A DNA stretch of 64,000 bases from Bacillus sp. N1-1. GTDB lineage: Bacteria > Bacillota > Bacilli > Bacillales > Guptibacillaceae. The notes under the pieces are model-generated. The model was not told the DNA's origin. It did no database searches and was given only the letters and a program-made list of their open reading frames with translations. Where the stretch lies: assembly GCF_009818105.1 (NCBI RefSeq), contig NZ_CP046564.1:4402001-4466000 (forward strand), read 5' to 3'. Shown one piece after another: positions 1 to 9,550 of this stretch. Each line of letters opens with the position of its first letter. Positions within the stretch are counted from its first letter, which is position 1. Made by a program: the position numbers and the translations under genes.

Positions 1-525
1 AAAGACCTTCCTTGTTGTGTCAGGTGTTAACCCGCGCTGTTTTAACTGAATCAAGATAAGAATGATCCACGCAATACCCATTGTAACGTGGGCACCGTGC
101 GTTCCGACTAATACGAAGAAAGCAGACCAGTATGCACTCGTTGTTAGTGCCGCGCCTTCATGAATGTAATGAACAAATTCATAAATTTCAAATCCTAAGA
201 AACCTAGACCTAATGCAAGTGTAATGCCTAACCAGAGAAACAAACCTTTAAGAGAATGATTTCTCATATAGTGTATGGCAAGTCCACATGTGAAACTACT
301 AGTTAGTAGCAAAAACGTTTCAATTAACACACCACTTAATTCAAAAAGCTCTTCTGGTCCTGGACCGCCCGCTGTTCGACCTACCAATACTAAGTAAGTT
401 GCAAACAACGTTGAAAATAGTGCAATTTCGGCGCCGAGAAAAATCCAGAAGCCTAGAATATTCAGTCGGCCAGTTTCCGACTGATATTCTAAAGGCGTGT
501 TAGGAGAATATTCGACTGATTCCAT
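1..525 (-). CDS. qoxC: Quinol oxidase subunit III (3' end cut by window)
   Basis: Subunit III of a heme-copper quinol oxidase, a membrane protein without redox centres that supports the catalytic core. The 175 visible residues begin MESVEYSPNTPLEYQSE and contain the family pattern with FWIFLGAEIALFSTLFATYL early, EIYEFVHYIHEGA in the middle and FVLVGTHGAHVTMG near the cut. At least four hydrophobic segments are visible. The stop codon lies outside the window; family members are about 200 residues, so roughly 25 are missing. The ATG at 525 follows a strong AGGAGG. It starts 14 bases after qoxB stops, so the two are co-transcribed, and the small subunit qoxD is expected just left of the window. 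Identity is clear; assignment as quinol rather than cytochrome c oxidase rests on qoxA. Confidence 0.93.
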   Translation of the reverse strand, partial: MESVEYSPNTPLEYQSETGRLNILGFWIFLGAEIALFSTLFATYLVLVGRTAGGPGPEELFELSGVLIETFLLLTSSFTCGLAIHYMRNHSLKGLFLWLGITLALGLGFLGFEIYEFVHYIHEGAALTTSAYWSAFFVLVGTHGAHVTMGIAWIILILIQLKQRGLTPDTTRKVF

Positions 526-539
526 GCTTCACGCCTCCT

Positions 540-2483
540 TTATAAAGTAGTCCTTTTTTGATCTTCTTCTATTTCTTCTACGCTTACGTAGAAACCTTTA
601 TCATAATCAAACGAACGAATGACCATTGTTGCTAGTACACCAATAAGTCCAAGGATCGACATCCAGTGCCAGGAGAAGACCATACCGAACCCGGCGATAA
701 AGAAGAAGACACTCATCACAACCGGCACACCAGAGTAACTTGGCATATGAATTGGTTTATAAGGTTTCTTCTCTTGTGTCTTTCCTTGCTTTCTTTCCTG
801 TTTCATAATCCAGAACGCATCATGTCCTTTTGACTCAGGAAGATGAGCGAAATTATAATGCGGTACTGGAGCTGGTGTTGACCATTCAAGCGTTCTTGCA
901 TCCCATGGATCTCCAGTTGTTTCACGTGGAGAGTAACGGAAGCTGTAATAGATGTTATAGACAAGAATCAGGAATCCGATTCCCATTAGTACGCCACCCA
1001 TTGTGGCAAGTACGTTCAAGCTCATCCAGCCGTCTGCGACCCCATACGTGTAAACGCGACGTGGCATTCCTGCAAGTCCTAGGAAATACATCGGGAAGAA
1101 GCATAAGTTGAAGCCTGCTACAAAAATCCAGAAAGTCCATTTTCCTAAGCGCTCGTTCAAACGATGATTGAACATCTTCGGGTACCAGAAATGTAAGCCT
1201 GCGAAACAAGCATAGACTGTACCAGAAATGAGCACATAGTGGAAGTGGGCTACAAGAAAGTACGTATTATGGTATTGATAGTCAGCTGCCGCCATGGCTA
1301 GCATAACACCCGTTACCCCACCAATAACGAAGTTTGGGATAAAGGCAAGTGACCAAAGCATTGGCGTCGTAAAGCGTATTCGTCCTTTGTACAGAGTGAA
1401 TAGCCAGTTAAAGATCTTCACACCTGTCGGAACGGCGATTAACATCGTTGTGATGGAGAAGAACGAGTTAACTGCTCCACCTGCTCCCATCGTAAAGAAG
1501 TGGTGAACCCATACTAGGAAGCTTAGTCCGGCAATAACAACCATGGAGTAAACCATTGCTTTATAACCGAAAAGCGTTTTACGAGCAAAAGTACTAATAA
1601 TTTCTGAGAACATACCAAACGCTGGAAGTATAACAATATACACTTCAGGGTGACCCCAAATCCAGAAGAGGTTTGCCCAAAGCATTGGCATACCGCCATC
1701 CATCATTGTAAAGAAATGACTTCCGAACAAACGGTCAAACGTCATAAGTGCAAGCGCTACAGTTAGTACCGGAAATGCAAAGATGATGATAACCATTGTA
1801 ATTAATGAAGACCATGTGAACATAGGCATATGCATGAGCTTCATGGATGGTACTCTCATTTTTAATATCGTTACTAGGAAGTTAATCCCTGTTAATAATG
1901 TACCGATACCGGCAATCTGTAACCCTAGTAAATAATAGTTCTGTCCTACTGATGGACTTAGTTCTAGACCAGCTAAAGGAACATAGCTTGTCCAACCAGC
2001 TGATGGCGATCCTCCGATAACAAAGGAAATGTTAAAGAGCATTGCCCCCATGAAGAAAGTCCAGAAACTTACTGCGTTTAAAAACGGATAAGCTACGTCT
2101 CGTGCACCAATTTGTAGTGGAACGACAACGTTAATTAAACCAATTAAGAACGGCATCGCCATGAAAATAATCATGATCGTTCCGTGAGTTGTAAAAATTT
2201 CGTTATAGTGGTTGGCGTCCAGGAAGCCTGCATCAGGGACCGTCAATTGCGCCCTCATGAGCATGGCATCTACACCACCGCGGAATAGCATCAGAACCGC
2301 TGCGATGATATACATGATACCGAGTTTCTTATGGTCAACTGTTGTTAGCCATTCTGTCCACAACCATTTCCACTTTTTAAAATACGTTAGTGCAAAAATG
2401 GCACCGATCAACGTTAAAGCGATCGAAACATCCGCACCGTAAATAAGCGGATCCCCGGTGACAAAAAATTCATCCAATTTCAT
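540..2483 (-). CDS. qoxB: Quinol oxidase subunit I
   Basis: Catalytic subunit of an aa3-type menaquinol oxidase in the cytoplasmic membrane, which reduces oxygen to water and pumps protons. It has 647 residues, as usual for QoxB. Expected metal ligands are visible: His100 in TTHGTIM (low-spin heme), His278 and Tyr282 in WGHPEVY (CuB and the cross-linked tyrosine), His327-His328 (CuB), and His413 and His415 in AHFHYVL (heme ligands). There are about 14 hydrophobic stretches, with an N-terminal extension typical of the CyoB/QoxB branch. ATG at 2483 is preceded by GAGGAGG. It sits 17 bases behind qoxA and 14 bases before qoxC, in one operon. Confidence 0.97.
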   Translation of the reverse strand: MKLDEFFVTGDPLIYGADVSIALTLIGAIFALTYFKKWKWLWTEWLTTVDHKKLGIMYIIAAVLMLFRGGVDAMLMRAQLTVPDAGFLDANHYNEIFTTHGTIMIIFMAMPFLIGLINVVVPLQIGARDVAYPFLNAVSFWTFFMGAMLFNISFVIGGSPSAGWTSYVPLAGLELSPSVGQNYYLLGLQIAGIGTLLTGINFLVTILKMRVPSMKLMHMPMFTWSSLITMVIIIFAFPVLTVALALMTFDRLFGSHFFTMMDGGMPMLWANLFWIWGHPEVYIVILPAFGMFSEIISTFARKTLFGYKAMVYSMVVIAGLSFLVWVHHFFTMGAGGAVNSFFSITTMLIAVPTGVKIFNWLFTLYKGRIRFTTPMLWSLAFIPNFVIGGVTGVMLAMAAADYQYHNTYFLVAHFHYVLISGTVYACFAGLHFWYPKMFNHRLNERLGKWTFWIFVAGFNLCFFPMYFLGLAGMPRRVYTYGVADGWMSLNVLATMGGVLMGIGFLILVYNIYYSFRYSPRETTGDPWDARTLEWSTPAPVPHYNFAHLPESKGHDAFWIMKQERKQGKTQEKKPYKPIHMPSYSGVPVVMSVFFFIAGFGMVFSWHWMSILGLIGVLATMVIRSFDYDKGFYVSVEEIEEDQKRTTL

Positions 2484-2500
2484 GGTGTCTTCCTCCTCTC

Positions 2501-3445
2501 TTAATGCGAGTGTTCCTCGGAATCTTTCTCAGAATCATCATGGTTCATTTCTGAGTGATCCATCTCTGAGGAATCATCTTCATCAGTTGATTCGCCGTTA
2601 CGAACCTTTGTTGCATATTCAGCGTCCATTCCATGATCAACCCACTGAAGGTGAGTTTCTGAGAATGTCTGCTCTTCTGTATGACCTTTCAGCATCAACT
2701 CATTGTATTTCTCTTGAGTAAGTTTAGGTGCATCTTGCGCCTCTTCTACCCACTCTTCATAATCTTCTTGAGATTCAGCCGTTACGGTAAATACCTGTTC
2801 CGTAAACCCTTCACCAGTGAAGTTTGCGTTACGTCCGCGATACTCACCTACTTCATCTGCTTGCAAATAAAGTTCTGTCATCATGCCGGACATCGTATAC
2901 TCCTGACCACCAAGTGATGGAATCCAGAAAGATCCCATTGAATCTGCAGAAGCTAATTTAAACAAAATCGGGTGATCTTCAGGAATGTGAAGATAGTTCA
3001 CCGTTTCAATATTTTCCTCGGGATAGCTAAAGACCCATTTCCAATCAACTGATGTTGCATGAATGACGATTGGATCTTTATGAGACGTTGCTTCCGGTGC
3101 CTCTTCTAGTGCAAAAATCGTTTGTACAGTTGGCACTGCAAGAACAATGAGAATAATTACCGGAATAACGGTCCAAACAATTTCAAGAAAAACATTCCCC
3201 TCGATGTGAGGAGGCTCATATTCAGGACCACTCTTACGTTCACGATATTTAACAAGGATGAGTGTAAATAGCACGAACACGACCAAAACAATAAACAGCA
3301 TAAATCCAATAGAGAAAAGAATTAAATTCGCTTGTTGTTCTGCTACAGGTCCTTTTGGATCAAGCACGGTTAAGTTACTACAGCCACTCAATACCATCAC
3401 TGATAGAAACATACTGAGTGCAAAAAATGATTTCATTCGCTTCAC
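2501..3445 (-). CDS. qoxA: Quinol oxidase subunit II (lipoprotein)
   Basis: Subunit II of the quinol oxidase. The N-terminus is a lipoprotein signal with the lipobox LSGC, the lipidated cysteine being residue 22. Two transmembrane helices follow (about residues 40-65 and 85-110), then an extracytoplasmic cupredoxin-like domain. That domain lacks the two cysteines and the histidine of the CuA site ([11 protein letters not shown] is found where a CuA subunit has its cysteines), which indicates a quinol rather than cytochrome c oxidase. The C-terminal 60 residues are a tail very rich in Asp, Glu, Ser and His (for example [11 protein letters not shown]), longer than in B. subtilis QoxA. The start is GTG at 3445 with AAGGTGG seven bases upstream; an ATG at 3436 is the alternative. 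First gene of the operon. Confidence 0.95.
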   Translation of the reverse strand: MKRMKSFFALSMFLSVMVLSGCSNLTVLDPKGPVAEQQANLILFSIGFMLFIVLVVFVLFTLILVKYRERKSGPEYEPPHIEGNVFLEIVWTVIPVIILIVLAVPTVQTIFALEEAPEATSHKDPIVIHATSVDWKWVFSYPEENIETVNYLHIPEDHPILFKLASADSMGSFWIPSLGGQEYTMSGMMTELYLQADEVGEYRGRNANFTGEGFTEQVFTVTAESQEDYEEWVEEAQDAPKLTQEKYNELMLKGHTEEQTFSETHLQWVDHGMDAEYATKVRNGESTDEDDSSEMDHSEMNHDDSEKDSEEHSH

Positions 3446-3776
3446 CGCCAGGCCACCTTCCTTTCTTCCTATATAATAGTTAAGTAGATTTTAAACAGTA
3501 AATGACAGGGAACAACTGTTACCATTGGCTATTGTAGCAGGTTCATCATATAAATGTGACACGTGTCACAAAGTGTCAAAAGTTGCTCATGCATTTATCA
3601 CTTTTTCGACACATTTCTTTCATAATTCGTTCATATTTGTGGATTTTTTTAACTTTACTGGATAAAACAGCGCTTGCTTGTTTTGACATATTTCGCATCG
3701 TGTTTCACTCGTATTATCTTTTTTGATTAAGATCACATAATCGTTGTTAGAATTCGTGATTTTAAGGTAAAAAAAC
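3446..3776. other. Intergenic region upstream of qoxA
   Basis: About 330 bases without a credible gene. The proximal half carries the qox promoter and the FNR/CRP-like palindrome described separately. The distal half (about 3600-3776) is AT-rich and I see nothing recognisable in it; the short open frame at 3620-3832 runs through the sacA terminator and is not supported. Confidence 0.6.
3531..3570 (-). promoter_or_regulatory. qox promoter with FNR/CRP-type palindrome
   Basis: A perfect 16-base palindrome, TGTGACACGTGTCACA, lies at 3555-3570 and fits TGTGA-N6-TCACA, the consensus of the CRP/FNR family. A good -10 (TACAAT on the minus strand, 3531-3536) follows. With a start site 7-9 bases after the -10, the palindrome is centred close to -40, the class II activator position, and takes the place of a -35 box. 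An extra half site GTGTCA is next to it at 3573-3578. Binding by Fnr is inferred; no Fnr gene is in the window. Confidence 0.55.
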
Positions 3777-3804
3777 AAAACCCCACTGGATCCAGTGGGG
3801 TTTT
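3777..3804 (-). terminator. Rho-independent terminator after sacA
   Basis: Perfect 28-base palindrome with AAAACCCCACTGG in one arm and its complement in the other, giving a GC-rich stem and T run. It directly follows the sacA stop and isolates qoxA from sucrose transcription. Confidence 0.9.
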
Positions 3805-3816
3805 GTACGTACCGTA

Positions 3817-5256
3817 TTAATTTAGCAACCATTTCGTCACTTGAAATTTTGAATGGCCAACAGCTTCAAATACAAGACTCTCGTTGATTTCCTCAGGGAA
3901 GAACCTTGATGTAAATACCTCTTCGCCATCGTTCACAAACACTTCAACGGAAGAAGAATCGACATAAAAACGGAGCTCTTTCACGCTTTCAATCAAGCAG
4001 CTACGCGTTTCTTCTCTCCCGTCTACAAAGCTTTTTCTCTTAAATGTTAACAATGCTTTTGTAGAATCATATGTCATAGAGGCGTTGTTTCGAAAGTTTA
4101 CCGAAAACGTTCCTTTTACTTCTTCTAGTTGAACAAGTAGCTCGTATACCGCACCGTTAAGGTCACTCCACTCTTTTTGCTCATTCGACAGATTCGCTTC
4201 TTTTGTCATTCCGGTATGTCGCATCGCTTCTAGTTCCACAGCAGGTCGCTGAATTAGTCGCTCGTCCTCGTAATGAAGTTCCCGAGGAATTGTCAAAATA
4301 TGAATCCATTTATGAGCAATTGTAGGATGATGCCCTTCTCCCTGCTCTGGTACACCCATCCAACCGATGACCAACCTTCTACCATTCTCATCAAGCGTTG
4401 TTTGCGGTGCATAAAACTCAAAACCGCGGTCAAGCTCTGTAAATCCTCCGTGACTCATCTTTCCACTTTCATAATCGAGTTCACCAGATACGTATCCTGT
4501 TTGATAAATGTTTTGATACAAGTAACCTTCTGCCTCTATCCCTTGAGGAGAAAAGAGGAGAATATCCTTACCATCTAATTCAAATAAGTCAGGGCATTCC
4601 CACATAAATCCTAGATCACCAATCGCTTCTTCCCGCGAAGCAGTCACGTCACCTTTAAACGTCCACTCCATTAAATTGGCTGACTCAAATAAGACGACTC
4701 GCCCTTCTTCATTCAAGTTCTGCGTGCCAATCACCATGTACCATTTACCTAAATGTTGCCACACTTTTGGATCACGAAAATGCGGTGTATACCCCTCTTG
4801 TAAGTGAAGCACCACCCCTTTTTTCTCGAAGTGAATCCCATCTTCAGATACGGCTACACACTGATAAGTTTCTCGATTGCCTTCTTCGTCCTTCACATTC
4901 CCTGTATAAAATAGATACATTTTATCTTCATAAACAACTGCACTTCCTGAATAACAACCATTCTTGTCATACCAGTCTCCTGGAGCTAATGCGATTGGTT
5001 GAAGTTCCCAGTTCACGAGATCTGTCGACGTATAATGGCCCCAAAATTTTGCCCCATGATCTGTTTTGAACGGCATCCATTGAAAGAAAACATGATAAAC
5101 GCCTTTCCAGTGAATAAATCCGTTTGGATCATTTAATAGTCCAACAGGCGGCATTAAGTGAAATGCGGAGCGATAATGATCTTTTTCAACCGTATCGCGT
5201 TGTTCATTTATTTCTTTTATTGCTAACTCTTTTAATTCATCATTTCGATCGATCAT
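3817..5256 (-). CDS. sacA: Sucrose-6-phosphate hydrolase (GH32)
   Basis: Cytoplasmic GH32 beta-fructosidase that splits sucrose 6-phosphate into glucose 6-phosphate and fructose. It has 479 residues, the usual family length. The nucleophile motif LLNDPNG has its Asp at residue 43; the transition-state motif FRDPKVW and the acid/base motif WECPDLF are both present, followed by a beta-sandwich C-terminal domain. ATG at 5256 is chosen because AGGTGG sits five bases upstream; the GTG at 5265 overlaps that site. It lies 60 bases behind sacP on the same strand, with a hairpin between them. The neighbouring sucrose PTS makes sucrose 6-phosphate the expected substrate. Confidence 0.94.
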   Translation of the reverse strand: MIDRNDELKELAIKEINEQRDTVEKDHYRSAFHLMPPVGLLNDPNGFIHWKGVYHVFFQWMPFKTDHGAKFWGHYTSTDLVNWELQPIALAPGDWYDKNGCYSGSAVVYEDKMYLFYTGNVKDEEGNRETYQCVAVSEDGIHFEKKGVVLHLQEGYTPHFRDPKVWQHLGKWYMVIGTQNLNEEGRVVLFESANLMEWTFKGDVTASREEAIGDLGFMWECPDLFELDGKDILLFSPQGIEAEGYLYQNIYQTGYVSGELDYESGKMSHGGFTELDRGFEFYAPQTTLDENGRRLVIGWMGVPEQGEGHHPTIAHKWIHILTIPRELHYEDERLIQRPAVELEAMRHTGMTKEANLSNEQKEWSDLNGAVYELLVQLEEVKGTFSVNFRNNASMTYDSTKALLTFKRKSFVDGREETRSCLIESVKELRFYVDSSSVEVFVNDGEEVFTSRFFPEEINESLVFEAVGHSKFQVTKWLLN

Positions 5257-5284
5257 ATAAACCACCTAATTCATCAAAATTTTG

Positions 5285-5321
5285 AAAAAAGGGGACCCGC
5301 TTTTAATGAGGATCCCCCTTT
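5285..5321 (-). terminator. Hairpin terminator between sacP and sacA
   Basis: On the minus strand GGGGATCC pairs with GGGTCCCC (one G-U pair) and is followed by six T. It probably attenuates transcription from sacP into sacA. Confidence 0.75.
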
Positions 5322-5326
5322 CCTTA

Positions 5327-6721
5327 TTATTTATCTAGCATACCGTCTTTGTAGCCAAATGCCCATGTAAGACCGAACGCAATACCGATTGAAATGACAT
5401 TCACGAGAAGGTATAAAACGATCTGACTGTTTAAGAACAAGAGGGTACCTGGAATAACCGTAACTGCAAGACCAGTTGCTTTAAGCTTAAAGAGTGATGC
5501 AAGGAATCCACCAACTGCCCCGCCAATGAGTCCCATAATAAATGGCTTCATATATCGAAGGTTTACACCGAAGATTGCCGGCTCAGTAATCCCAAGAAAA
5601 GCAGATAATGAAGATGGAAGTGCTAGCGCTTTTAGTTTCTTCGATTTTGTTTTCATTCCGACTGCAAGCGCTGCCCCACCTTGAGCTGCGATAGCAGCTG
5701 AAATGATTGGGTTAAACGGATTATAGCCAAGGTTTTCAAATAACTGAATTTCAAGGAAGTTGAAAATATGGTGAACACCTGTAATAACGATGATCTGATG
5801 AAAGAAGCCAATGATTAGTCCACTTAGTCCGAATGGAAGATCAAGAATGAAAATAGTACCATCCATGATGTACTCTTCTACTGTATGGAAAATCGGTCCG
5901 ATCGCAAACAATGACAAAGTAATCATAATTAACAGGACTAGAAATGGAGTTAAAATAAGATCCAGTGCTTCAGGAACCATTTTACGAATACGCTTTTCTA
6001 ATTTTGCCCCTAGAAAACCAGCAACAAATGCAGGAATAACCGAACCTTGATAGCCGACGACAGGAATAAATCCAAGAAACTTCAGAGGTTCTGCATTTCC
6101 TGCCGCTACTTCCCATGCGTTCGGAAGAGCTGGCGTGACAAGCATCAATCCGAGAACGAGACCAATGGTTGGATTTCCTCCAAACACTCGGAATGTCGAC
6201 CATGCCACAAGCGCTGGTAAGAAAATAAACGCTGTATCAGTTAGGACTTGAGTGAATAGAATAAAGTTTTCCGAGATGTCCCCTGGCGTTAAGCCGAAAA
6301 GAGCGAGGATTTCTTCTTGTAAAACAAGACCACGTAGTCCCATAAACAATCCAGTTGCAACTAGTGCCGGAATGATTGGAACGAACACGTCACCAAATGA
6401 GCGGATCGCACGTTGAAACGCATTTCCCTGCTTAGCGGACTCTTCTTTAATTTCGGACTTCGTTGAACCAGTTGCTCCTAGAGCCGTCACTTCATCATAA
6501 ATTCGGTTAACTGTTCCTGTTCCAAAGATAACTTGATATTGGCCGGAATTATAGAAGGCACCTTTTACTTTTTCAACACCTTCTACTCTTTCCTGATCGA
6601 TTTTTTCCTTATCGTGCACCATTATTCTAAGTCGCGTTGCACAGTGAGCAACCGATTGAATATTTTCTTGACCTCCAATGGCATCAATGACTTCCTGAGC
6701 GATCTCACGGTTTGTAGCCAT
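5327..6721 (-). CDS. sacP: Sucrose-specific PTS EIIBC component
   Basis: Membrane permease of the phosphotransferase system that imports sucrose as sucrose 6-phosphate. The EIIB domain is N-terminal (residues 1-85, phosphorylated Cys27 in SVAHCATRLR), followed by a 10-helix EIIC domain with the GITEPAIFGVNLRY signature near residue 370. There is no EIIA domain, so it needs one in trans, as SacP of B. subtilis does. ATG at 6721 is preceded by AAGGGAG and gives 464 residues, matching the family; reading further upstream adds 47 residues without a ribosome site. It lies between the scrR-type regulator and sacA on the same strand. Confidence 0.94.
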   Translation of the reverse strand: MATNREIAQEVIDAIGGQENIQSVAHCATRLRIMVHDKEKIDQERVEGVEKVKGAFYNSGQYQVIFGTGTVNRIYDEVTALGATGSTKSEIKEESAKQGNAFQRAIRSFGDVFVPIIPALVATGLFMGLRGLVLQEEILALFGLTPGDISENFILFTQVLTDTAFIFLPALVAWSTFRVFGGNPTIGLVLGLMLVTPALPNAWEVAAGNAEPLKFLGFIPVVGYQGSVIPAFVAGFLGAKLEKRIRKMVPEALDLILTPFLVLLIMITLSLFAIGPIFHTVEEYIMDGTIFILDLPFGLSGLIIGFFHQIIVITGVHHIFNFLEIQLFENLGYNPFNPIISAAIAAQGGAALAVGMKTKSKKLKALALPSSLSAFLGITEPAIFGVNLRYMKPFIMGLIGGAVGGFLASLFKLKATGLAVTVIPGTLLFLNSQIVLYLLVNVISIGIAFGLTWAFGYKDGMLDK

Positions 6722-6783
6722 ATTATTAACTCCCTTCAAGGTTATCTTGCTCGTGGTATCGATTCCACATTCTACGAAAAGAA

Positions 6784-6797
6784 TGCGAGCGTTTTCA
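6784..6797 (-). promoter_or_regulatory. cre / LacI-type operator, distal to sacP
   Basis: On the minus strand TGAAAACGCTCGCA fits the cre consensus TGNAANCGNWNNCA at every fixed position. It lies about 65 bases upstream of sacP. CcpA or the local LacI-family regulator could bind here. Confidence 0.6.
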
Positions 6798-6879
6798 TTT
6801 ACCCGTTCTTCTTTGCTAAACAATTTAGTACTGGTATTCATTCGATATGTGAACGATTCCACATTGGTTAAAAAGAAAT

Positions 6880-6893
6880 TGACATCGTTTTCA
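6880..6893 (-). promoter_or_regulatory. cre / LacI-type operator between scrR and sacP
   Basis: On the minus strand TGAAAACGATGTCA again fits the cre consensus at all fixed positions. It is about 90 bases from the other site, just after the regulator's stop codon, an arrangement that suits repression of sacP. Confidence 0.6.
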
Positions 6894-6900
6894 CTAGTTA

Positions 6901-7890
6901 CTATACACTATCTCTTTCGATAAGTCTATAATCAAGATTAATTTTTTCTTTCTCCAAAACTTTCCCTGATAACTGTTCTAAAATGAGCTGGGCCGTCTTC
7001 TGTCCAGCATCTTCATTAAAATAGTCGACTGTGGATAGTGCTGGAGTCACATGTCGTGATAAATCTGAAGCCCCAATCCCAAATAAAGCGATGTCCTCCG
7101 GGATTCGAATGTTTTGTTCTTTCAAAAAGCCAAGCGCTCCGATAGCCATTCGATCTGTTACAGCGAAAATCGCGGTTGGTCGACGCTCAGATTGTCCAAC
7201 TAATTGACTTGCTGCTTCATAGCCTGATTCAAACGTAAAGTTACCATATTGAATCCACGCTTTTTCAACTGGCAAACCGTGCTTTTCCATTGCATCAAGA
7301 TAGCCCTGTTTTCGAACAACTCCAACAGAGTGGTCAGTCTCTGGTACACCAATAAACCCAACGTTACGGTGACCTTTTTCAATAAGCAACTCGGTTACAC
7401 TAAAAGCAGAATGATAATCGTCGTATACCACAGAGGTTACTCCGCTCAACTCCTGTCCAATCGCAACAAAGGGGATCGAAGCTTCAGAAATCGTATCAAG
7501 TAAATCTTGATTCCGGTTTGTGGCAAGCAAAATAATGCCGTCAACTTGACGACTTTTTAGTAGTTTAATATTTTGTATTTCTTTCTCCGGCTGTAATTGT
7601 GTATTTGTTAAAAGAATTTGATATCCGTTAGCTGCAAGTTCTTTCTCAATGCCATTCACAACGCGACTGGCTGTTTCCGTACTAATTCTTGGCAAAATAA
7701 CGCCTATGACACCAGAGCGCTTCGTTCGCATCGTTTTAGCATGCGCACTTGGGATATATCCCATTTCCTCAACAGCCTTAACGACGCGCTGCCTTGCTTC
7801 ATGACTTACGTATCCATTGTCATTAAGTACCCGTGAAACTGTTGTGCGAGAGACTCCAGCACGTTTTGCTACATCTTTAATTGTTGGCAT
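6901..7890 (-). CDS. scrR: LacI-family transcriptional regulator of sucrose genes
   Basis: A LacI/GalR regulator of 329 residues. The N-terminal helix-turn-helix is TIKDVAKRAGVSRTTVSRVL with the hinge helix after it, then a periplasmic-binding-protein-like sensor domain (residues 60-329) ending in the usual dimerisation segment. ATG at 7890 follows GGAGG. It is transcribed in the same direction as sacP and sacA, which it probably represses through the LacI-type sites in front of sacP. B. subtilis controls sucrose genes by antitermination (SacT/SacY), so this locus follows the ScrR scheme of other Firmicutes. The sucrose (or fructose) effector is inferred from context. Confidence 0.85.
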   Translation of the reverse strand: MPTIKDVAKRAGVSRTTVSRVLNDNGYVSHEARQRVVKAVEEMGYIPSAHAKTMRTKRSGVIGVILPRISTETASRVVNGIEKELAANGYQILLTNTQLQPEKEIQNIKLLKSRQVDGIILLATNRNQDLLDTISEASIPFVAIGQELSGVTSVVYDDYHSAFSVTELLIEKGHRNVGFIGVPETDHSVGVVRKQGYLDAMEKHGLPVEKAWIQYGNFTFESGYEAASQLVGQSERRPTAIFAVTDRMAIGALGFLKEQNIRIPEDIALFGIGASDLSRHVTPALSTVDYFNEDAGQKTAQLILEQLSGKVLEKEKINLDYRLIERDSV

Positions 7891-8110
7891 AACCGTTCCT
7901 CCATTAATGCAGTCTTTCCTTATTTCATCATAATCGAAATAACCTCTAATGTCTATAACTGGGAAAATATGTAGGAGCGAATATTTTCAGACAGGCAACT
8001 TAGTTTACATCTCCCAATAAGCCCTCTATGATTAAATGGAATATGTATTATTTCGGGATGCTAAATAAATAATGTTAACCGAATTTAAAAACAACTAAAG
8101 GAGGGCAGCT

Positions 8111-9508
8111 ATGTCAGACTACTATGAACATGAAAAATTAGATGCCTCGGCACGCAAAAAGTTAATTATCCTTGTTTGTACAATATTAGCTTTTGCTGTT
8201 ATGAATGGAACGATGTTTAACGTAGCCATTCCCGACATTGCAGCATCTTTCAATCTTAGCCCTTCAGAAGTAAGCTGGGTCTTAACTGGATATATTCTTG
8301 TGTTTGCAATTGGATCTCTCATGTACGGCAAGTTGGCCGATATTTATCCAATTAAAACACTTTTCACTATAGGAATTAGTATCTTTGCTACTGGTGCTTT
8401 TATTGGCTTTCTTTCTCCAAACTACCCGACTTTATTAGCCGCACGAATCCTTCAAGCGATTGGTGGTGCAACAATCCCAGCTCTTGCCTTTATCGTACCA
8501 ATTCGATTTCTACCTAATGAAAAAGGTAGAGTATTCGGACTGATTTCTTCTACGGTTGCATTTGCTTCAGGAGTTGGCCCGATCATCGGTGGAGTTGTAG
8601 GTGGCACTTTGAATTGGCGTTTTCTTTTCCTATTTTCTGTTGCCACAGTATTTGCAATACCACTCTTTAGAAAATGGTTGCCGAATGAAGAAAAGCGATC
8701 AGGCTCGATTGATTTACCAGGTGCCGCTTTAATGGCTGTATCGGTTGCCTCACTGCTGTTCTATATTACAACGTTCCTATGGTATTTACTTGTAATCTTT
8801 ATCGTCTTTTTCATTCTTTTCCTATGGCGGACATTTACGATCACACACCCGTTTATCGATCCTGTGATATTAAAGAACACGAAATATACGATAACCGTTC
8901 TAACAAGTTTTCTAGGTACATCAGCGCTTTTCGGACTGATTTTTGTCATTCCGATCATGTTGCGAGAACTAAATGGTTTATCCACTTTAAAGATTGGCCT
9001 TGTCTTATTTCCTGGCGCCATGGCTGCTGGGTTGATCGGGCAAATAGGTGGTAAAATTATTGAACAGCGTGGTGCCATTCTTGTTGTTAAGATTGCTCTA
9101 CTCTTGATTGCGAGTGGAACACTTCTTATCTCAACGTTTTCAGGTTACAACGCGTGGGTCATCGCACCTTGTTTATTAATTGCTTATCTTGGATTCCCGC
9201 TAATCCAAAGCTCAACTGCTGACTTACTATCTTCTATTCTACCCGACAACCAAAACGGTGTAGGGATGGGCGTTTTCAATTTATTGAACTTCCTTGCAGG
9301 GGCGTTTAGCTCAGCTATTTTTGGAAGACTTCTTGATATGAAAGACGTATCATTTTCCATGAATCCCCTATCACTTACAGGAGAAAACCTTATCTATAGT
9401 AATCTCTACCTTGGCTTAACATGTATTGCCTTACTCGCTTTTTCAATTTTTACGTTGAAGTTTTTAACTAAACGTGAAAAAGCACTATCAGAATCATCCG
9501 CTTCATAA
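8111..9508 (+). CDS. MFS drug/proton antiporter (DHA2, TetL-like)
   Basis: Major facilitator exporter of 465 residues with about 14 hydrophobic segments, the size of Tet(L)/Tet(K)-like members. Motif C of drug antiporters is seen as SGVGPIIGGVVGG in helix 5, and helix 1 has MNGTMFNVAIPDIAASF, typical of the DHA2 group. ATG at 8111 follows AAAGGAGGG. It is divergent from the sucrose regulator and ends in its own terminator. A second pump of the same subfamily lies at 38683-40011. The substrate cannot be read from the sequence. Confidence 0.85.
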   Translation: MSDYYEHEKLDASARKKLIILVCTILAFAVMNGTMFNVAIPDIAASFNLSPSEVSWVLTGYILVFAIGSLMYGKLADIYPIKTLFTIGISIFATGAFIGFLSPNYPTLLAARILQAIGGATIPALAFIVPIRFLPNEKGRVFGLISSTVAFASGVGPIIGGVVGGTLNWRFLFLFSVATVFAIPLFRKWLPNEEKRSGSIDLPGAALMAVSVASLLFYITTFLWYLLVIFIVFFILFLWRTFTITHPFIDPVILKNTKYTITVLTSFLGTSALFGLIFVIPIMLRELNGLSTLKIGLVLFPGAMAAGLIGQIGGKIIEQRGAILVVKIALLLIASGTLLISTFSGYNAWVIAPCLLIAYLGFPLIQSSTADLLSSILPDNQNGVGMGVFNLLNFLAGAFSSAIFGRLLDMKDVSFSMNPLSLTGENLIYSNLYLGLTCIALLAFSIFTLKFLTKREKALSESSAS

Positions 9509-9517
9509 CACATATTG

Positions 9518-9550
9518 AAAAGATCGGCCACCTGAGCCGATCTTTTTTTT
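9518..9550 (+). terminator. Terminator after the MFS gene
   Basis: Stem AAGATCGGC with its complement around a 7-base loop, then eight T. It also serves the convergent gene on the minus strand. Confidence 0.9.

Noticed and set aside
3620..3832. Open frame on the minus strand upstream of qoxA
   Set aside because: It runs through the perfect sacA terminator, has no ribosome binding site and gives no recognisable protein.
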